Source: a virus | Strand: one strand, 5' to 3' | IMG/VR virus record: IMGVR_UViG_3300027782_003601 | Span: 112,193-176,192 of that record | Length of the DNA: 64,000 bases | Shown: positions 52,424 through 61,514 of the stretch, one piece after another | Numbering within the stretch: position 1 is the first letter of the stretch | How the letters are laid out: the number at the start of each line of letters is the position of its first letter | Notes under the pieces: model-generated | Seen by the model: only the letters and a program-made list of their open reading frames with translations | Databases searched by the model: none | What the model was told of the DNA's origin: nothing | Program-made: the position numbers and the translations under genes

Positions 52424-53275
52424 ATGGATATTTCATTAGCATTAAAGAGATTTAGCTCTCTTCAAACAAACACAAAGAAATCGGATTCAATCTGGAAACC
52501 GGCAAACGGAAAATCTCAAATCCGTTTAGTACCTTACAAATTTAATAGGGATAATCCTTTTATTGAATTGTATTTTCATTACAACATTAATAACAAAACT
52601 TATTTATCTCCAATTTCATTTGGTAGACCTGACCCAATCGTAGAGTTTGCAGAAAAACTTAAACGTACAGGTGATACAGATGATTGGAAAGCAGGTAAGA
52701 AGATGGAGCCAAAATTAAGAACATTTGCACCAGTTATTGTTAGAGGTAAAGAAAATGAAGGTGTAAAATTTTGGGGATTTGGTAAGACTGTATATCAAGA
52801 TATTTTAGGATATATTGCAGACCCGGATTATGGTGATATTACAGACCCACATTCAGGACGTGATATTGTATTAGAAGTAGTATCTGCCGAAGAATCAAAT
52901 GCAGCATACCCAACAACTACAATCAGAGTTAAACCTGCGGTATCTAAAATTTTATCAGATGCAGAAGCAGTAACTGAATTATTGAACTCACAAAAAGATA
53001 TTACGGAATTATATTCTGAATTATCTTATGCAGAATTGAAATCAGTATTAGAAAATTGGCTAAACCCAACTGCAGGAGCAAATGGAGATAGTGATGAGGT
53101 TGTTGCTGAATTAGAAGCACCAAAATCAAAACCATCCGGCATCATTCCCGAATCAAAACCAGTAATAGATACACTACCTTGGGATGATGGAATTTCTTCA
53201 GCTCCCGCACCAAAAGCAGCAGTAACAACAAAAGATGATGTTACTTCGGCATTTGATGATTTATTTAACAACTAA
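52424..53275 (+). CDS. 32: Single-stranded DNA-binding protein, gp32-like
   Basis: The 283-residue protein is the probable replication SSB. The N-terminal segment 'SIWKPANGKSQIRLVPYKFN' with FIELYFHYNIN and TYLSPISFGRPDPIVEFAE matches the OB-fold core of gp32-type proteins from T4-like phages. The T4 zinc-binding cysteine/histidine cluster is not evident. A low-complexity Pro/Ala/Asp linker (about 220-265) leads to an acidic tip DDVTSAFDDLFNN, the usual protein-interaction tail. UvsX, exonuclease and helicase follow. T4 gp32 is 301 residues. Confidence 0.85.
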   Translation: MDISLALKRFSSLQTNTKKSDSIWKPANGKSQIRLVPYKFNRDNPFIELYFHYNINNKTYLSPISFGRPDPIVEFAEKLKRTGDTDDWKAGKKMEPKLRTFAPVIVRGKENEGVKFWGFGKTVYQDILGYIADPDYGDITDPHSGRDIVLEVVSAEESNAAYPTTTIRVKPAVSKILSDAEAVTELLNSQKDITELYSELSYAELKSVLENWLNPTAGANGDSDEVVAELEAPKSKPSGIIPESKPVIDTLPWDDGISSAPAPKAAVTTKDDVTSAFDDLFNN

Positions 53276-53287
53276 AAAAAGTTACAA

Positions 53288-54391
53288 ATGGCAAAAAGAG
53301 AAGATGATTTAGCAAGTTTACTTGCCGATTCTCTAAACAAACAAAATAAGGATGGGAAGATTGCCTATTTCTTAGACGATGATAGTTCGGATGCACCGAC
53401 AAACGTCAAAGATTGGTTATCTACGGGAAACGCAATGTTAGATGTTGCAATCTCAAACAGACCTTATGGTGGATTGCCAGTTGGTAGAATAACAGAAATA
53501 ACGGGTTTAGAGCAGAGTGGAAAATCTCTGCTCTCTGCCCATTTATTAGCTGAAGCACAACGTAAAGGTGGTGTTGCAGTTCTGATTGATACCGAAACCG
53601 CAGTTAGTAGAGAATTTTTAGAAGCAATTGGAGTGGATATTTCCAAACTCCTTTATGTTTCAGTAGATACCGTTGAAGGTATTTTTGAAGCTTGTGAAAC
53701 AATTATTGAGCAAGTTCGTAAGGGTGATAAAGATAGACTAGTTACAATCGTAGTAGATTCAGTAGCAGCAGCATCTTCAAAGAAAGAGATGGAAGCTGAT
53801 TATGATAAAGACGGTTACGCAACTGATAAGGCAATCATCATTTCAAAAGCAATGAGAAAGATTACCAATATGATTGGTAGACAATCTATTGCGTTAGTAT
53901 TCACAAACCAATTAAGACAGAAGATGAACGCAATGTTTGGAGACCCGTGGACAACATCGGGTGGTAAAGCATTGGCATTCCACGCATCTGTTAGATTGAG
54001 ATTGAAGAATATGGGACAATTAAAAGCAGGAGATAGAATCGTAGGTATTAAGGTTCGTTGTCAGGTTATCAAAAACAGAATGGGACCTCCTTTAAGACAC
54101 GCAGATTTTGATATTTTCTTTGATAGAGGTATTGATAATTATGGTGGATGGATTTCAGTTATGAAAGAGCAAAAATTGGTAAAACAAGGTGGTGCTTGGT
54201 ACACATATACTGATATTGCTTCAGGTGAAGAAATTAAATTTCAAGCAAAAGACTTTGTATCTATTTTAGAAGATGAGGAATTGAAAGACCAAATCTATCG
54301 TAGAATTTGCGAAGCAACTATTTTACAATACAAAACATCAGCATCAGAGGAAGTTGAAATAACAACGGATGAAGGCAATGAGTCAGATTAA
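53288..54391 (+). CDS. uvsX: UvsX/RecA-type recombinase
   Basis: The 367-residue ATP-dependent strand-exchange protein has Walker A GLEQSGKS at 73-80, a VLIDTETA block with the catalytic-type Glu after it, a Walker B-like TIVVDSVAA near 155, and 'IALVFTNQLRQKMNAMFGDP', the loop region of RecA-type proteins. The C-terminal domain is acidic (ending TTDEGNESD). It follows the SSB gene by 12 bases. In T4 UvsX drives recombination-dependent replication with gp32 and UvsY; no UvsY-like gene was seen here. Confidence 0.93.
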   Translation: MAKREDDLASLLADSLNKQNKDGKIAYFLDDDSSDAPTNVKDWLSTGNAMLDVAISNRPYGGLPVGRITEITGLEQSGKSLLSAHLLAEAQRKGGVAVLIDTETAVSREFLEAIGVDISKLLYVSVDTVEGIFEACETIIEQVRKGDKDRLVTIVVDSVAAASSKKEMEADYDKDGYATDKAIIISKAMRKITNMIGRQSIALVFTNQLRQKMNAMFGDPWTTSGGKALAFHASVRLRLKNMGQLKAGDRIVGIKVRCQVIKNRMGPPLRHADFDIFFDRGIDNYGGWISVMKEQKLVKQGGAWYTYTDIASGEEIKFQAKDFVSILEDEELKDQIYRRICEATILQYKTSASEEVEITTDEGNESD

Positions 54392-55436
54392 CAGAAGGTA
54401 TTTAGATATACTAAAACAAATAGATAAAGAACATAATGAATTTGGTGATTTACATCGTAACTCCAAAACATTAATTATTGATGGTCTTAATACTTTCATT
54501 CGTTCTTGGTCAACTGCTCCAAATCTTAATGATAATGGAGACCACATAGGAGGCATAGTCGGTACTTTAAAAAGTATCGGCTACGCAATCCGTACAATCA
54601 ATCCTACCCGATGCATTATTGTATTTGATGGTAAAGGTGGTAACAAAAGCAGACAAGATATATACTCTGGTTACAAAGCAGATAGAGGCAACAACAAAAT
54701 CAAAATGAGATTGAATCGTGCTGCATCTGTTGAAATGAATCCGGAAGAGGAAAGTCAATCTATAAGAAGACAAATGGTCGGATTAGGTGAATTACTGTCT
54801 TCTTTACCAGTATCCATTATGATTTATGATGGGATTGAAGCGGATGATGTTATTGCTTATATTACTACTCAATTAAAAAAAGAAGATGAGAAGATTGTGA
54901 TAATGAGTTCCGATAAAGATTTCATTCAATTGGTAAATAAAGATGTGAGTGTTTATTCGCCATCTAAAAAGAAAATCTATAATATACCAGAAGTGGTAGA
55001 AGAATTTGGTATTCATCCACACAATTTTATCAATTTCAGAATGATTGATGGTGATAAATCTGATAATTTAAATGGGTTACCTGGATTAGGATTAAAAACA
55101 ATTATAAAAAACTTTCCAATATTAAGTGAAGAAACGGTACAAACTACTGAATCTTTATTAGAATTTATCAAAGAGCAACCAAAGAAAACAAAAGCTTACG
55201 ATTTATTTGAAAATAACTTGGAAATATTAAAAAGAAATCGTAAATTGATGCAATTATCCGAACCAGAATTTAGTGGTACTCTTCGTATGAAGATTATAGA
55301 TAGATACAACGAAAATACTGTTAAGTTTGATAAGCAAGGTTTCTTAAAATTGGGATTAAAGCATAAAATATTAGATGCATTCCCTAACATAACCGATTGG
55401 TTACAAAGTACATTTTTACACATTTCACAATTTTAA
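54378..55436 (+). CDS. 5'-3' exonuclease / flap endonuclease (T4 RNase H-like)
   Basis: The product is 352 residues from this ATG; an alternative ATG nine bases upstream adds MKA. FEN/5'-nuclease features in order are: KTLIIDGLNTFIRS (about 23-36), CIIVFDGKGG, a basic SRQDIYSGYKADR arch, 'GIEADDVIAYITTQL', IVIMSSDKDFIQL, and DGDKSDNLNGLPGLGLKT, the helix-hairpin-helix region. The metal-binding Asp/Glu residues are present. It probably removes RNA primers and flaps on the lagging strand. It overlaps uvsX by 14 bases. The C-terminus is followed within five bases by the groES ATG. Confidence 0.9.
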   Translation: MSQINRRYLDILKQIDKEHNEFGDLHRNSKTLIIDGLNTFIRSWSTAPNLNDNGDHIGGIVGTLKSIGYAIRTINPTRCIIVFDGKGGNKSRQDIYSGYKADRGNNKIKMRLNRAASVEMNPEEESQSIRRQMVGLGELLSSLPVSIMIYDGIEADDVIAYITTQLKKEDEKIVIMSSDKDFIQLVNKDVSVYSPSKKKIYNIPEVVEEFGIHPHNFINFRMIDGDKSDNLNGLPGLGLKTIIKNFPILSEETVQTTESLLEFIKEQPKKTKAYDLFENNLEILKRNRKLMQLSEPEFSGTLRMKIIDRYNENTVKFDKQGFLKLGLKHKILDAFPNITDWLQSTFLHISQF

Positions 55437-55441
55437 AACAA

Positions 55442-55750
55442 ATGGCAGAAGAAAGATTAGCAAAACCGTTAGGAGATAGAGTTCTTCTAACAGAATTAGA
55501 ATCAGAGGTTTCACAAACAGCAGGTGGCATTATTATACCTGATTCGGTTAAAAACGAAGATATTAAAAGAGCAAAAGTAGAATCAGTAGGACCTGGTATT
55601 TACACACAATCTGGAACATTGATTCCAATGAATTTAGAAGTAGGTGATGAAGTAATAATTCCACCATATCATCAAGGATTGGAAATTAAAGTAGGAGGTA
55701 ACAAATACATCCTATTAAGAGAATCAGAAATTTTAATGGTAGTTAAATAA
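55442..55750 (+). CDS. groES: GroES-type co-chaperonin
   Basis: The 102-residue protein begins MAEERLAKPLGDRVLLTELE and has the GroES landmarks: a mobile-loop SQTAGGIIIPDSVK segment, KVESVGPG, GDEVIIPPYHQGLEIKVGGNKY and a terminal ESEILMVVK. The ATG chosen removes 15 upstream residues that lack GroES similarity. T4 supplies its own co-chaperonin gp31 for capsid folding; this GroES homologue probably pairs with the host GroEL in the same way. It is embedded in the recombination/replication operon. Confidence 0.93.
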   Translation: MAEERLAKPLGDRVLLTELESEVSQTAGGIIIPDSVKNEDIKRAKVESVGPGIYTQSGTLIPMNLEVGDEVIIPPYHQGLEIKVGGNKYILLRESEILMVVK

Positions 55751-55771
55751 TTTAAACAAAACACGGAACAT

Positions 55772-55990
55772 ATGAAGTGTATTAAAAGTAAAGAAGGAGA
55801 AATCCGCAGAGTAAAAGAAGAGGAAGCAGATTTAAAAGTATTACAATATGGTTGGGTGTTTGTTCCTAAATCAGAATGGAAAGCATTACGAAAACCAAAG
55901 AAAACCGACGTAGTTAACGACCAAGCTACCGACGTAGCTGAATTATCAATTGAGGAAAAAAGATTAGCTAGAAAGAAAAAAAATAAATAA
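55772..55990 (+). CDS. Small basic protein before the helicase gene
   Basis: The 72-residue protein begins MKCIKSKEGEIRRVKEEEADL and has a YGWVFVPKSEWK segment (about 26-37). Its C-terminal tail is Lys/Arg-rich (EEKRLARKKKNK). It overlaps the helicase ATG by one base. No family was recognised. The coupling with the replicative helicase suggests a replication accessory, but nothing in the sequence proves it. Confidence 0.55.
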   Translation: MKCIKSKEGEIRRVKEEEADLKVLQYGWVFVPKSEWKALRKPKKTDVVNDQATDVAELSIEEKRLARKKKNK

Positions 55991-57348
55991 TGGAAGCAGT
56001 AGATACATTGGTAAAGTATGGACAATCGTATCAATCTAAAGTAGTTGCTTCTCTTATATCAGATGTAAAATTTTTAGAGCAGGTAAGTGAAATCACCAAA
56101 GCCGCATTCTTTGAATCCGAAGCAAATAAATGGATTATAAACGAAGTAATTGATTACTTTGGTGAATATCGTGCAGTACCAACAATGGAGGTTTTCAAAA
56201 TCAAAGTTGGTACGATTGAGGATAAAGGATTAAAACAAACAATTATTGAACAACTTAAAAATGTGTATCAACAATTGGAGGCAAATGATTTGCCTTATGT
56301 TAAAAACGAATATCTTACATTTGCTAAAAATCAAAAAGTAAAAGATGCTCTTTTAAAATCTGTTGAATTATTAAAGTTAGGTCAATACGATAGAATTATT
56401 GACACTATGACAGCAGCATCCAAAGTAGGTGTTGAATCCGATTTAGGTTTAGATTACATTGAAGAATTTGAATCAATTATGGAGGACGTAAAAAGAGATT
56501 CAGTACCTACTGGATGGGATGTGATTGATGAACTAATGGATGGTGGGTTAGGACCAGGAGAATTGGGAGTAGTTATGGCGCCATCTGGAATCGGTAAGAG
56601 TTGGTTTTTATCTAAAATAGCTTGTTCAGCATTACAAAGAGGAATTGATGTATTACATTATACATTGGAATTATCTGAAAGTTATGTAGGTCAAAGATAT
56701 ACAACAATCCTTACTAATATTGGAACATCCGAACATAAGGATAGAAAGGATGAAGTTATTAGAAAAATTAAAGCAGTTCCTGGTAGAGTTCGTATTAAAT
56801 ATTATCCACCACAATTCGCATCAGCTAAAACCCTATCTGCTCACGTTGAGAAGATGAGACAAATTGGTTTTAATCCAAAACTTATTATTATTGATTATGC
56901 CGATTTATTAAAATCCGGAAATGGTAGTAGAGATGGGTTGTATGCAGAGTTGGGTGGAATCTATGAGGAGTTGAGAGGATTGAGTGGTATTGCTAAAATA
57001 CCCATATGGACTGCAACACAAACTAATAGAGCAGCAATTGACCACGAGGTTATTCAAGCAGATTCGGTTGGGGATTCTTATAAGAAAGTTCAAACTGCTG
57101 ATTTTATTATGAGTGTTAGTAGAAAGACTAAAGATAAGTTATCAAACACAGGTCGTATTCACATCGTTAAAAATCGTTTTGGACCAGATGGATTAACATT
57201 TCCTGCAAAGATTGATACGTTTACAGGTGTTATGGATGTGTTTGCAGCTTCATCCGCAGATGGTATGGCATCTACTAGAGATAGTAAAAATGGAGAGGGA
57301 TTGGAAAAGAAATTACTACACAAAAAGTATGTTGATAATATGGGATAA
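55990..57348 (+). CDS. 41: Replicative DnaB-type helicase, gp41-like
   Basis: The 452-residue hexameric helicase has an N-terminal helical domain (1-155) and a RecA-type motor domain. Walker A is APSGIGKS at 197-204, preceded by GPGELGVVM. 'DVLHYTLELSESYVGQRYTT' is the H1a-H2 region, LIIIDYADLLKSG the Walker B/H3, and TQTNRAA plus an arginine-finger-like KNRFGPDG block come later. It unwinds the fork, acting with a primase not present in the window. It is the last gene before an 87-base gap that precedes nrdB. Confidence 0.92.
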   Translation: MEAVDTLVKYGQSYQSKVVASLISDVKFLEQVSEITKAAFFESEANKWIINEVIDYFGEYRAVPTMEVFKIKVGTIEDKGLKQTIIEQLKNVYQQLEANDLPYVKNEYLTFAKNQKVKDALLKSVELLKLGQYDRIIDTMTAASKVGVESDLGLDYIEEFESIMEDVKRDSVPTGWDVIDELMDGGLGPGELGVVMAPSGIGKSWFLSKIACSALQRGIDVLHYTLELSESYVGQRYTTILTNIGTSEHKDRKDEVIRKIKAVPGRVRIKYYPPQFASAKTLSAHVEKMRQIGFNPKLIIIDYADLLKSGNGSRDGLYAELGGIYEELRGLSGIAKIPIWTATQTNRAAIDHEVIQADSVGDSYKKVQTADFIMSVSRKTKDKLSNTGRIHIVKNRFGPDGLTFPAKIDTFTGVMDVFAASSADGMASTRDSKNGEGLEKKLLHKKYVDNMG

Positions 57349-57435
57349 TTGTATAAAATTTTCTAAAGAAAACGGAAAATTTATGAAATGATTACATAGT
57401 TATAACTACACTTTGAACAACAAATTTTAAAAAAT

Positions 57436-58449
57436 ATGAGCAAATTATTTACCGAAAGGATACCATACAAACCATTTGAATATCCTATTTATTACACAGA
57501 TGGTTGGTTACAACAAGCTCAGGCATTTTGGTTGCATACTGAAATTTCAATGCAAGGAGATGTTAAAGATTGGAACGAAAATCTATCAGCAGAAGAAAAG
57601 CATTTAGTTGGAAATATTCTTTTGGGTTTTGCTCAAACAGAATGCGCAGTTTCCGATTATTGGACAGGTATGGTTACTAAATGGTTTCCAAAACATGAAA
57701 TTAGACAGATGGCTATGTTATTTGGTTCACAAGAAACAATTCATTCAGTTGCATATTCTTATTTAAATGAAACATTAGGATTAGATGACTTTGCAGGATT
57801 TTTGCATGATGATTCAATGAAAGCTAGATTTGAAAACTTAACTCAAACTACGGCAGATTGGACACCTGAAGATTTACAAAAAAATGTAAAAGCAAGAATT
57901 GAAGTAGCAAAAAGCTTAGCAATCTTTTCAGCATTCACAGAGGGAGTAGCTCTTTATTCATCATTTGCAGTTCTTTATAGTTTCCAAATGAGAAACAAAT
58001 TGAAAGGAATTGGACAACAAATGAAATGGAGTGTTAGGGATGAATCATTACATTCAAAGATGGGATGTCAATTATTCAGACATATGTGTAGTGAATATCC
58101 TGAATTGTTAGAAGAAGCAAAATCTGCAATCTATCAAGCAGCACACATTATGCAAGGGTTGGAGTTTAATTATATTGATAAGATTTTTGAAATGGGTGAT
58201 TTAGAAAATCTTAAAAAAGAAGACCTTAAAAACTTCATTTCACAACGAATTAACGAAAAATTAGGAGAATTAGGTTATAATCCTACACCCGGAGGAGATG
58301 AGTATTTTACTTACAATGCAGAATCGGCAAATCAATTGGAATGGTTTTATAATCTTACCGGTGGCGTTACACATACTGATTTTTTTGCTATGAGACCTAC
58401 CGATTATTCAAAACCAGGTGAAGGTGAAGATTGGGGAGATATATTTTAA
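57436..58449 (+). CDS. nrdB: Ribonucleotide reductase small subunit, class Ia-type
   Basis: The 337-residue protein houses the di-iron/tyrosyl-radical centre. Ligands are visible: Asp42 (MQGD), Glu100 and His103 (SQETIHS), a Glu in AFTEGVALY, and the RDESLHS Glu/His pair. Tyr107 sits at the position of E. coli Tyr122 relative to the ETIH motif (E-T-I-H-S-x-x-Y), so a Tyr radical is expected rather than a class Ic variant. It is somewhat shorter than E. coli NrdB (376 aa). It is followed by nrdA seven bases later, the reverse of the common A-B order. Confidence 0.95.
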   Translation: MSKLFTERIPYKPFEYPIYYTDGWLQQAQAFWLHTEISMQGDVKDWNENLSAEEKHLVGNILLGFAQTECAVSDYWTGMVTKWFPKHEIRQMAMLFGSQETIHSVAYSYLNETLGLDDFAGFLHDDSMKARFENLTQTTADWTPEDLQKNVKARIEVAKSLAIFSAFTEGVALYSSFAVLYSFQMRNKLKGIGQQMKWSVRDESLHSKMGCQLFRHMCSEYPELLEEAKSAIYQAAHIMQGLEFNYIDKIFEMGDLENLKKEDLKNFISQRINEKLGELGYNPTPGGDEYFTYNAESANQLEWFYNLTGGVTHTDFFAMRPTDYSKPGEGEDWGDIF

Positions 58450-58456
58450 TTAAATT

Positions 58457-60238
58457 ATGAGAAATTACGGAGAAGAATTAGGCTGGCAAATAAATGTAGA
58501 TTTTCCAGACTGGGGAAATAATGAGGTATATGTAAAAACTATATCTAAAGGATATTTACAATATGGTGAGAAACCAAAGGATGCCTATTGGCGTGTATCT
58601 ACAAAAATTGCACAACGATTAGGAAAACCACAACTTGCTACAAAGTTTTTTGATTATATTTGGAAAGGGTGGTTGTGTTTAGCAACGCCGGTATTATCAA
58701 ACACAGGTACAGATAGAGGATTACCAATCTCTTGTTTTGGTATTGATGTTGGAGATAGTATCTATGAGATTGGCTCAAAGAATTTAGAATTAATGTTGTT
58801 AGCAAAGCATGGTGGTGGTGTTGGTATTGGTATAAATCAAATCAGACCGGCGGGTACAAAGATTACAGGCAATGGTACATCGGATGGTGTAGTTCCATTT
58901 TGTAAGATTTATGATTCAACTATCCTTGCTACAAATCAAGGTTCAGTTCGTAGAGGTGCAGCATCTGTAAATATGAACATTGAACACAAAGATTTTGAAG
59001 ATTGGTTAGAGATTAGAGAACCAAAAGGTGATGCAAACCGTCAATCTTTAAACTTACATCAATGTGCAGTAGTTGGTGATAAGTTTATGAGAAAGTTGCA
59101 AGAAGGAGACCCGGAAGCTCGTAGAAAATGGAGTAAACTATTACAAAAAAGAAAAGCAACTGGTGAACCTTATATTATGTTTAAGGGTAATGTAAACAAA
59201 CAAAATCCAGAAGCATATAAAAAGAACGGATTGAAAGTTCATATGACAAACATTTGTTCTGAAATAGTTTTACACACAGATGAATCGCATTCATTTGTAT
59301 GTTGCCTTTCATCTTTAAATTTAGCTAAATACAATGAATGGAAAGATACTGATTTAATTTATACATCTACAATCTTTTTAGATGGTGTATTAGAGGAGTT
59401 TATCCAAAGAGCTAAAGGATTGACTGGATTTGAAAATTCAGTTCGTTCTGCATCAAAAGGAAGAGCATTAGGATTAGGGGTTTTAGGATGGCATACATAC
59501 CTACAACAAAAGGGTATTCCATTTGAAGGATTGTCAGCACAATTTGAAACTCGTAAGATATTTTCTCAAATGAAAATTGAATCAGAAAGAGCAAGTAGAG
59601 ATATGGCATCTGAATACGGAGAACCCTTATGGTGCAGAGATACGGGTTTCCGTAATACTCATTTAAGAGCAGTAGCACCGACGGTATCTAACTCTAAATT
59701 GAGTGGTAATGTAAGTAGTGGTATTGAGCCGTGGGCAGCTAATGTATTTACAGAACAAACTGCAAAAGGAACATTCATTCGTAAAAATCCAGAGTTAGAA
59801 AGGGTGTTAAGAAAGATGAGTAAAAACACCAAAGAAGTTTGGGATAAGATTTTAGCAGATGAAGGATCTGTACAAGATTTGGACTTTTTAGATGATTGGT
59901 GTTTTTCAGATGGTAAATTAGTTGAATGTAACGAAATATCAATAGATGAAAGAGCACATAGAGCTAGTTCGGTTAAAGATGTATTTAAAACATTTAAAGA
60001 AATTAATCAATTGGATTTAGTAAGACAAGCAGGTGTAAGACAACAATATATTGACCAATCAGTTTCATTAAATCTGGCATTCCCTGCAACCGCAGAACCA
60101 AAATGGATAAACAATGTAACAATGACCGCTTGGAAAGAAGGTGTAAAAACCCTATACTATATGAGAACTGAAAGTGTATTAAGAGGAGATATTGCTGCAA
60201 GAGCAATGGATGAGAATTGTGTTAGTTGTGAAGGTTAA
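58457..60238 (+). CDS. nrdA: Ribonucleotide reductase large subunit, lacking ATP cone
   Basis: The 593-residue catalytic subunit is short (E. coli 761 aa) because the N-terminal ATP-cone domain is missing, so overall-activity inhibition by dATP is probably absent. Active-site elements are present: Cys93 (ISCFGIDVGDS) and Cys282 of the reducing pair, Asn265-Cys267-Glu269 (NICSEI, cf. E. coli N437/C439/E441), the TLYYMRT double Tyr for radical transfer, and a C-terminal CVSC (588-591) that takes electrons from thioredoxin. A thioredoxin gene lies nearby. It makes deoxyribonucleotides for phage replication. Confidence 0.95.
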   Translation: MRNYGEELGWQINVDFPDWGNNEVYVKTISKGYLQYGEKPKDAYWRVSTKIAQRLGKPQLATKFFDYIWKGWLCLATPVLSNTGTDRGLPISCFGIDVGDSIYEIGSKNLELMLLAKHGGGVGIGINQIRPAGTKITGNGTSDGVVPFCKIYDSTILATNQGSVRRGAASVNMNIEHKDFEDWLEIREPKGDANRQSLNLHQCAVVGDKFMRKLQEGDPEARRKWSKLLQKRKATGEPYIMFKGNVNKQNPEAYKKNGLKVHMTNICSEIVLHTDESHSFVCCLSSLNLAKYNEWKDTDLIYTSTIFLDGVLEEFIQRAKGLTGFENSVRSASKGRALGLGVLGWHTYLQQKGIPFEGLSAQFETRKIFSQMKIESERASRDMASEYGEPLWCRDTGFRNTHLRAVAPTVSNSKLSGNVSSGIEPWAANVFTEQTAKGTFIRKNPELERVLRKMSKNTKEVWDKILADEGSVQDLDFLDDWCFSDGKLVECNEISIDERAHRASSVKDVFKTFKEINQLDLVRQAGVRQQYIDQSVSLNLAFPATAEPKWINNVTMTAWKEGVKTLYYMRTESVLRGDIAARAMDENCVSCEG

Positions 60239-60252
60239 TAAATAAACATTTT

Positions 60253-60981
60253 ATGGGTGAGAACATATCAAGTAAAAACAAAGAATTGACTGAAAAAATA
60301 AAAGAAGAATTAATTGATAAACCAAAAGGACCAATTAAGTTTCAGATACAATTAAACGAAGAACAAAAAGAAGCAAAAGAAAAAATATTAAATAACGCAA
60401 TTACAATCCTAAGTGGTAAAGCAGGTAGTGGTAAAACGCTTTTAGCTTGTCAAGTAGCATTGGATATGTTATTTAAAAAAACAGTTCATAAAATTATCAT
60501 CACTCGTCCAACGGTATCAAAAGAGGAGATTGGATTTTTACCAGGTGATTTAAGAGAAAAAATGGAGCCGTGGATGCAACCCGTATATTCCAATTTTTAT
60601 CAATTATATAACAAAGAAAAAATTGATAAAATTTTAGAAAACGGACAAGTTGAAATTGTACCCCTTGCATTTATGCGAGGTAGAACATTTTTGGATTCGT
60701 TTATTATTGTAGATGAAGCACAAAATTGTACCAATGACCAGATGGAAATGATTACATCTCGTTTAGGTTTACGAAGTAAAATGGTTGTATGTGGTGATTC
60801 ACAACAAGTAGATTTAAAGTATAAAGGAGAAAGTGGATTTAAGTTTTTAGTAACTGCTGCAAAGAAGATTAAAGATATGGATTCCCAAACTTTATTAGTA
60901 AATCACAGGCATCCAGTAGTAGATGCATTATTAGATGCATATGATGAATTTAAAGAAAAACAAAATAAAGAAGGAAAATAA
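60253..60981 (+). CDS. phoH: PhoH-like ATPase
   Basis: The 242-residue P-loop protein has Walker A GKAGSGKT at 55-62, 'KIIITRPTVSKEEIGFLPGD' after it, FIIVDEAQNCTNDQMEM as Walker B, and MVVCGDSQQVDL as the sensor motif, all in PhoH order. PhoH-like genes are widespread in marine T4-like phages. The biochemical role is unsettled; ATP binding and an RNA-helicase-like fold are known for relatives. It has no RNA-binding KH or PIN domain here. It starts 14 bases after nrdA and ends two bases before thioredoxin. Confidence 0.92.
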   Translation: MGENISSKNKELTEKIKEELIDKPKGPIKFQIQLNEEQKEAKEKILNNAITILSGKAGSGKTLLACQVALDMLFKKTVHKIIITRPTVSKEEIGFLPGDLREKMEPWMQPVYSNFYQLYNKEKIDKILENGQVEIVPLAFMRGRTFLDSFIIVDEAQNCTNDQMEMITSRLGLRSKMVVCGDSQQVDLKYKGESGFKFLVTAAKKIKDMDSQTLLVNHRHPVVDALLDAYDEFKEKQNKEGK

Positions 60982-60983
60982 TT

Positions 60984-61256
60984 ATGATTAGTGTAAAAAA
61001 ATTCTCCGCAAGTTGGTGCGGCCCATGCAAAACTTTAAAACCAATTTTTGAAGATGTAAAAAATGGTTATGGTAATGGAATTGTTCAATTTGAAGAATAT
61101 GATGTAGATGAATCGTCCGATGTTGCATCTAAATATAGTATCCGTTCAGTGCCAACTGTTATTATTGAAAAAAATGGTAAAGAAGTGGGTAGATTTGCAG
61201 GTGTTCAATCTAAACTTGCTTATGTAAATTTAATCAACGAACATATATTAAAATAA
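60984..61256 (+). CDS. trx: Thioredoxin
   Basis: The 90-residue thioredoxin-fold protein has the active site SASWCGPCKTLKP (Cys12, Cys15). It keeps the SIRSVPTVIIEKNG loop with the cis-Pro (VPT) and a C-terminal GRFAGVQSK. It is a short but complete thioredoxin. It probably re-reduces the NrdA C-terminal CVSC pair, given its place two genes downstream. It could also serve as a general reductant. Confidence 0.93.
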   Translation: MISVKKFSASWCGPCKTLKPIFEDVKNGYGNGIVQFEEYDVDESSDVASKYSIRSVPTVIIEKNGKEVGRFAGVQSKLAYVNLINEHILK

Positions 61257-61265
61257 AATAAATTT

Positions 61266-61499
61266 GTGATTATCAAAAAAATTGGTTATATTAGAAGTAT
61301 GTTAAGAGGTGAAGCGCATCCAATGCACAAATTGACTGAAGAGCAAATATTGCAAATCAGAGATTTATGGAAAATAGGTCATAGAAATATTAGAGTTATA
61401 TCCAGAAACTATGGAGTTTCACCTGCTAATATAAAAAAAATAGTTACGAACAAAACATGGACACACATGATAAAGTGGCCTTATGAAAGAACTCAATAA
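61266..61499 (+). CDS. Small HTH protein, related to homing-endonuclease DNA-binding tails
   Basis: The 77-residue product starts at GTG; an ATG at codon 12 (61299) is an alternative. It contains 'GEAHPMHKLTEEQILQIRDL' then a helix-turn-helix (VISRNYGVSPANIKKIVTNKTW). This layout is typical of the C-terminal DNA-binding unit of phage HNH/GIY-YIG homing endonucleases. No nuclease domain is attached, so it may be a remnant or a stand-alone regulator. It overlaps the following Mom-like gene by 17 bases. Confidence 0.6.
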   Translation: MIIKKIGYIRSMLRGEAHPMHKLTEEQILQIRDLWKIGHRNIRVISRNYGVSPANIKKIVTNKTWTHMIKWPYERTQ

Positions 61500-61514
61500 G
61501 TTATATTGTGATAC
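61483..61514 (+). repeat. Direct repeat at start of Mom-like gene 1
   Basis: This 32-base segment matches 62231-62262 at 29 positions, including 20 identical bases in a row. It marks the edge of the tandem duplication, 748 bases from its partner. Confidence 0.9.

Noticed and set aside
55397-55441. Extended N-terminus for the co-chaperonin
   Set aside because: The 15 extra residues (MVTKYIFTHFTILKQ) overlap the previous gene and lack GroES similarity. The ATG at 55442 starts exactly where homology begins.
57356-57382. Terminator between helicase and nrdB (AAATTTTC / GAAAATTT stem)
   Set aside because: Pure A/T-type stem with an 11-base loop and no U-run after it. This can arise by chance in such A/T-rich DNA.
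61259-61266. TAAATTTG as a host-type -7 box before the HTH gene
   Set aside because: No TTTG-type -33 box at the required distance.
61266-61499. Complete homing endonuclease
   Set aside because: Only the DNA-binding tail pattern is present; no HNH or GIY-YIG catalytic residues are encoded before or after it.
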